DNA from: Pseudomonadota bacterium
GTDB lineage: Bacteria; Pseudomonadota; Alphaproteobacteria; Acetobacterales; Acetobacteraceae
Assembly (NCBI GenBank): GCA_021845985.1
Contig: JAJZES010000005.1
Location: 124,001 to 188,000, forward strand
Direction of reading: 5' to 3'
DNA length: 64,000 nt
Shown: positions 63,665 through 64,000 of the stretch, piece by piece
Layout: every line of letters begins with the position of its first letter
Numbering within the stretch: position 1 is the first letter of the stretch
Program-made: the position numbers and the translations under genes
Notes under the pieces: generated by a model
What the model was told of the DNA's origin: nothing
Database searches by the model: none
What the model saw: the letters and a program-made list of their open reading frames with translations, nothing else

Positions 63665-64000
63665 ATGTCCGACACGCTGCGCATCGCCATCGCCCAGATC
63701 AACCTGCATGTCGGCGATCTGCGCCATAACCTGGCGGCGATCCGCCGTGCCCGCGCCGAGGCGGCGCGGCGCGGCGCCGAGCTTGTCGTCACCCCGGAGT
63801 TTTCCATCGGCGGCTATCCGCCCGAGGATCTGGTCCGCAAGCCGGCCTTCGTCGCCGCCTGCGAACAGGCGATCAACGATCTCGCCGCCGATACCGCCGA
63901 TGGCGGGCCGGGGATCATCGTCGGCGGCCCGTGGGCCGACGCGACGCGGCTCTATAATGCCGCCTTTGTGCTCGACGGCGGCCGGGTGGTGGCCCGCCGC
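63665..64000 (+). CDS. nadE: Glutamine-dependent NAD+ synthetase, N-terminal part
   Basis: Only the first 112 codons are in the window: [19 protein letters not shown], then [19 protein letters not shown] with the catalytic Glu of the nitrilase-type glutaminase domain, and [20 protein letters not shown]. This start and the YPPEDL signature are those of the two-domain, glutamine-using NAD+ synthetase, in which ammonia from the glutaminase domain is channelled to the synthetase. The gene continues past the window end. Confidence 0.92.
   Translation, partial: MSDTLRIAIAQINLHVGDLRHNLAAIRRARAEAARRGAELVVTPEFSIGGYPPEDLVRKPAFVAACEQAINDLAADTADGGPGIIVGGPWADATRLYNAAFVLDGGRVVARR

Overview
This is a high-GC (about 70% by eye), gene-dense chromosomal window of a Gram-negative alphaproteobacterium, most likely Rhodospirillales and plausibly Acetobacteraceae. 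The clues are the rnd-kdsD-lptC-lptA-lptB-rpoN-hpf gene order, the long HPF form, a PurS/PurQ/small-PurL purine operon ending in bolA and a monothiol glutaredoxin, a ScfR/RamB-type regulator divergent from isocitrate lyase, and a giant AIDA-like repeat protein ending in a Hint domain. I see no insertion sequence, prophage or CRISPR array. The assignment rests on gene content and style, not on a database search.

Layout. 1-3.2 kb: end of a sugar ABC permease, a DUF2268 metallopeptidase, a CDF metal exporter and an S49 peptidase. 3.4-8.5 kb: a 1,702-residue repeat/Hint protein with a perfect 546-bp tandem duplication. 8.5-15.1 kb (minus strand): hpf, rpoN, lptB, lptA, lptC, kdsD, an RNase D-like gene and tRNA-Leu(CAG) only 8 bases before the RNase D start. 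15.2-22.3 kb: an NDUFA9-like SDR and gltD-gltB. 22.4-27.5 kb (minus): purC, a small membrane protein, purS, a Rap1a/Tai-like protein, purQ, purL, bolA and a CGFS glutaredoxin in one tight operon. 27.8-31.7 kb: a biuret-hydrolase-like enzyme with an NCS2 permease, a frameshifted DUF4160/DUF2442 locus and a DUF433/DUF5615 toxin-antitoxin-like pair. 31.5-36.4 kb: purB, a TerC-like membrane protein, DUF2244, nth and a ClC channel.

36.7-49.9 kb is a sugar catabolic island. It holds two CUT2 ABC importers (one with ATPase and permease fused in a single chain, the other with an AraF-like binding protein), a mutarotase-like epimerase, a FadR-type GntR regulator, an SDR dehydrogenase, a galactonate-dehydratase-like enolase and, divergently, an SMP-30 lactonase. 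Together they describe uptake and non-phosphorylating oxidation of an aldose such as D-galactose or L-arabinose: sugar to lactone to aldonate to 2-keto-3-deoxy-aldonate. The aldolase and kinase steps are not in the window.

50.0-55.8 kb (minus) holds a translationally coupled operon (DoxX-like, DUF2064/TIGR04282-like transferase, GT-C mannosyltransferase-like, radical SAM/SPASM, GT2) plus a methyltransferase just downstream. It looks like an uncharacterised glycan or glycolipid pathway. 55.9-64 kb carries a nucleoside phosphorylase, an unannotated 37-codon membrane ORF with a palindrome over its ribosome binding site, aceA with its divergent regulator, a YdjM-like membrane protein, a decayed nucleotidyltransferase, edd, four 13-bp tandem repeats and the start of nadE. 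The most interesting signals are the tRNA-Leu/RNase D junction, the Rap1a/Tai-like gene inside the purine operon, the coupled radical SAM/glycosyltransferase operon, the perfect 546-bp duplication and the 13-bp repeats before edd/nadE.
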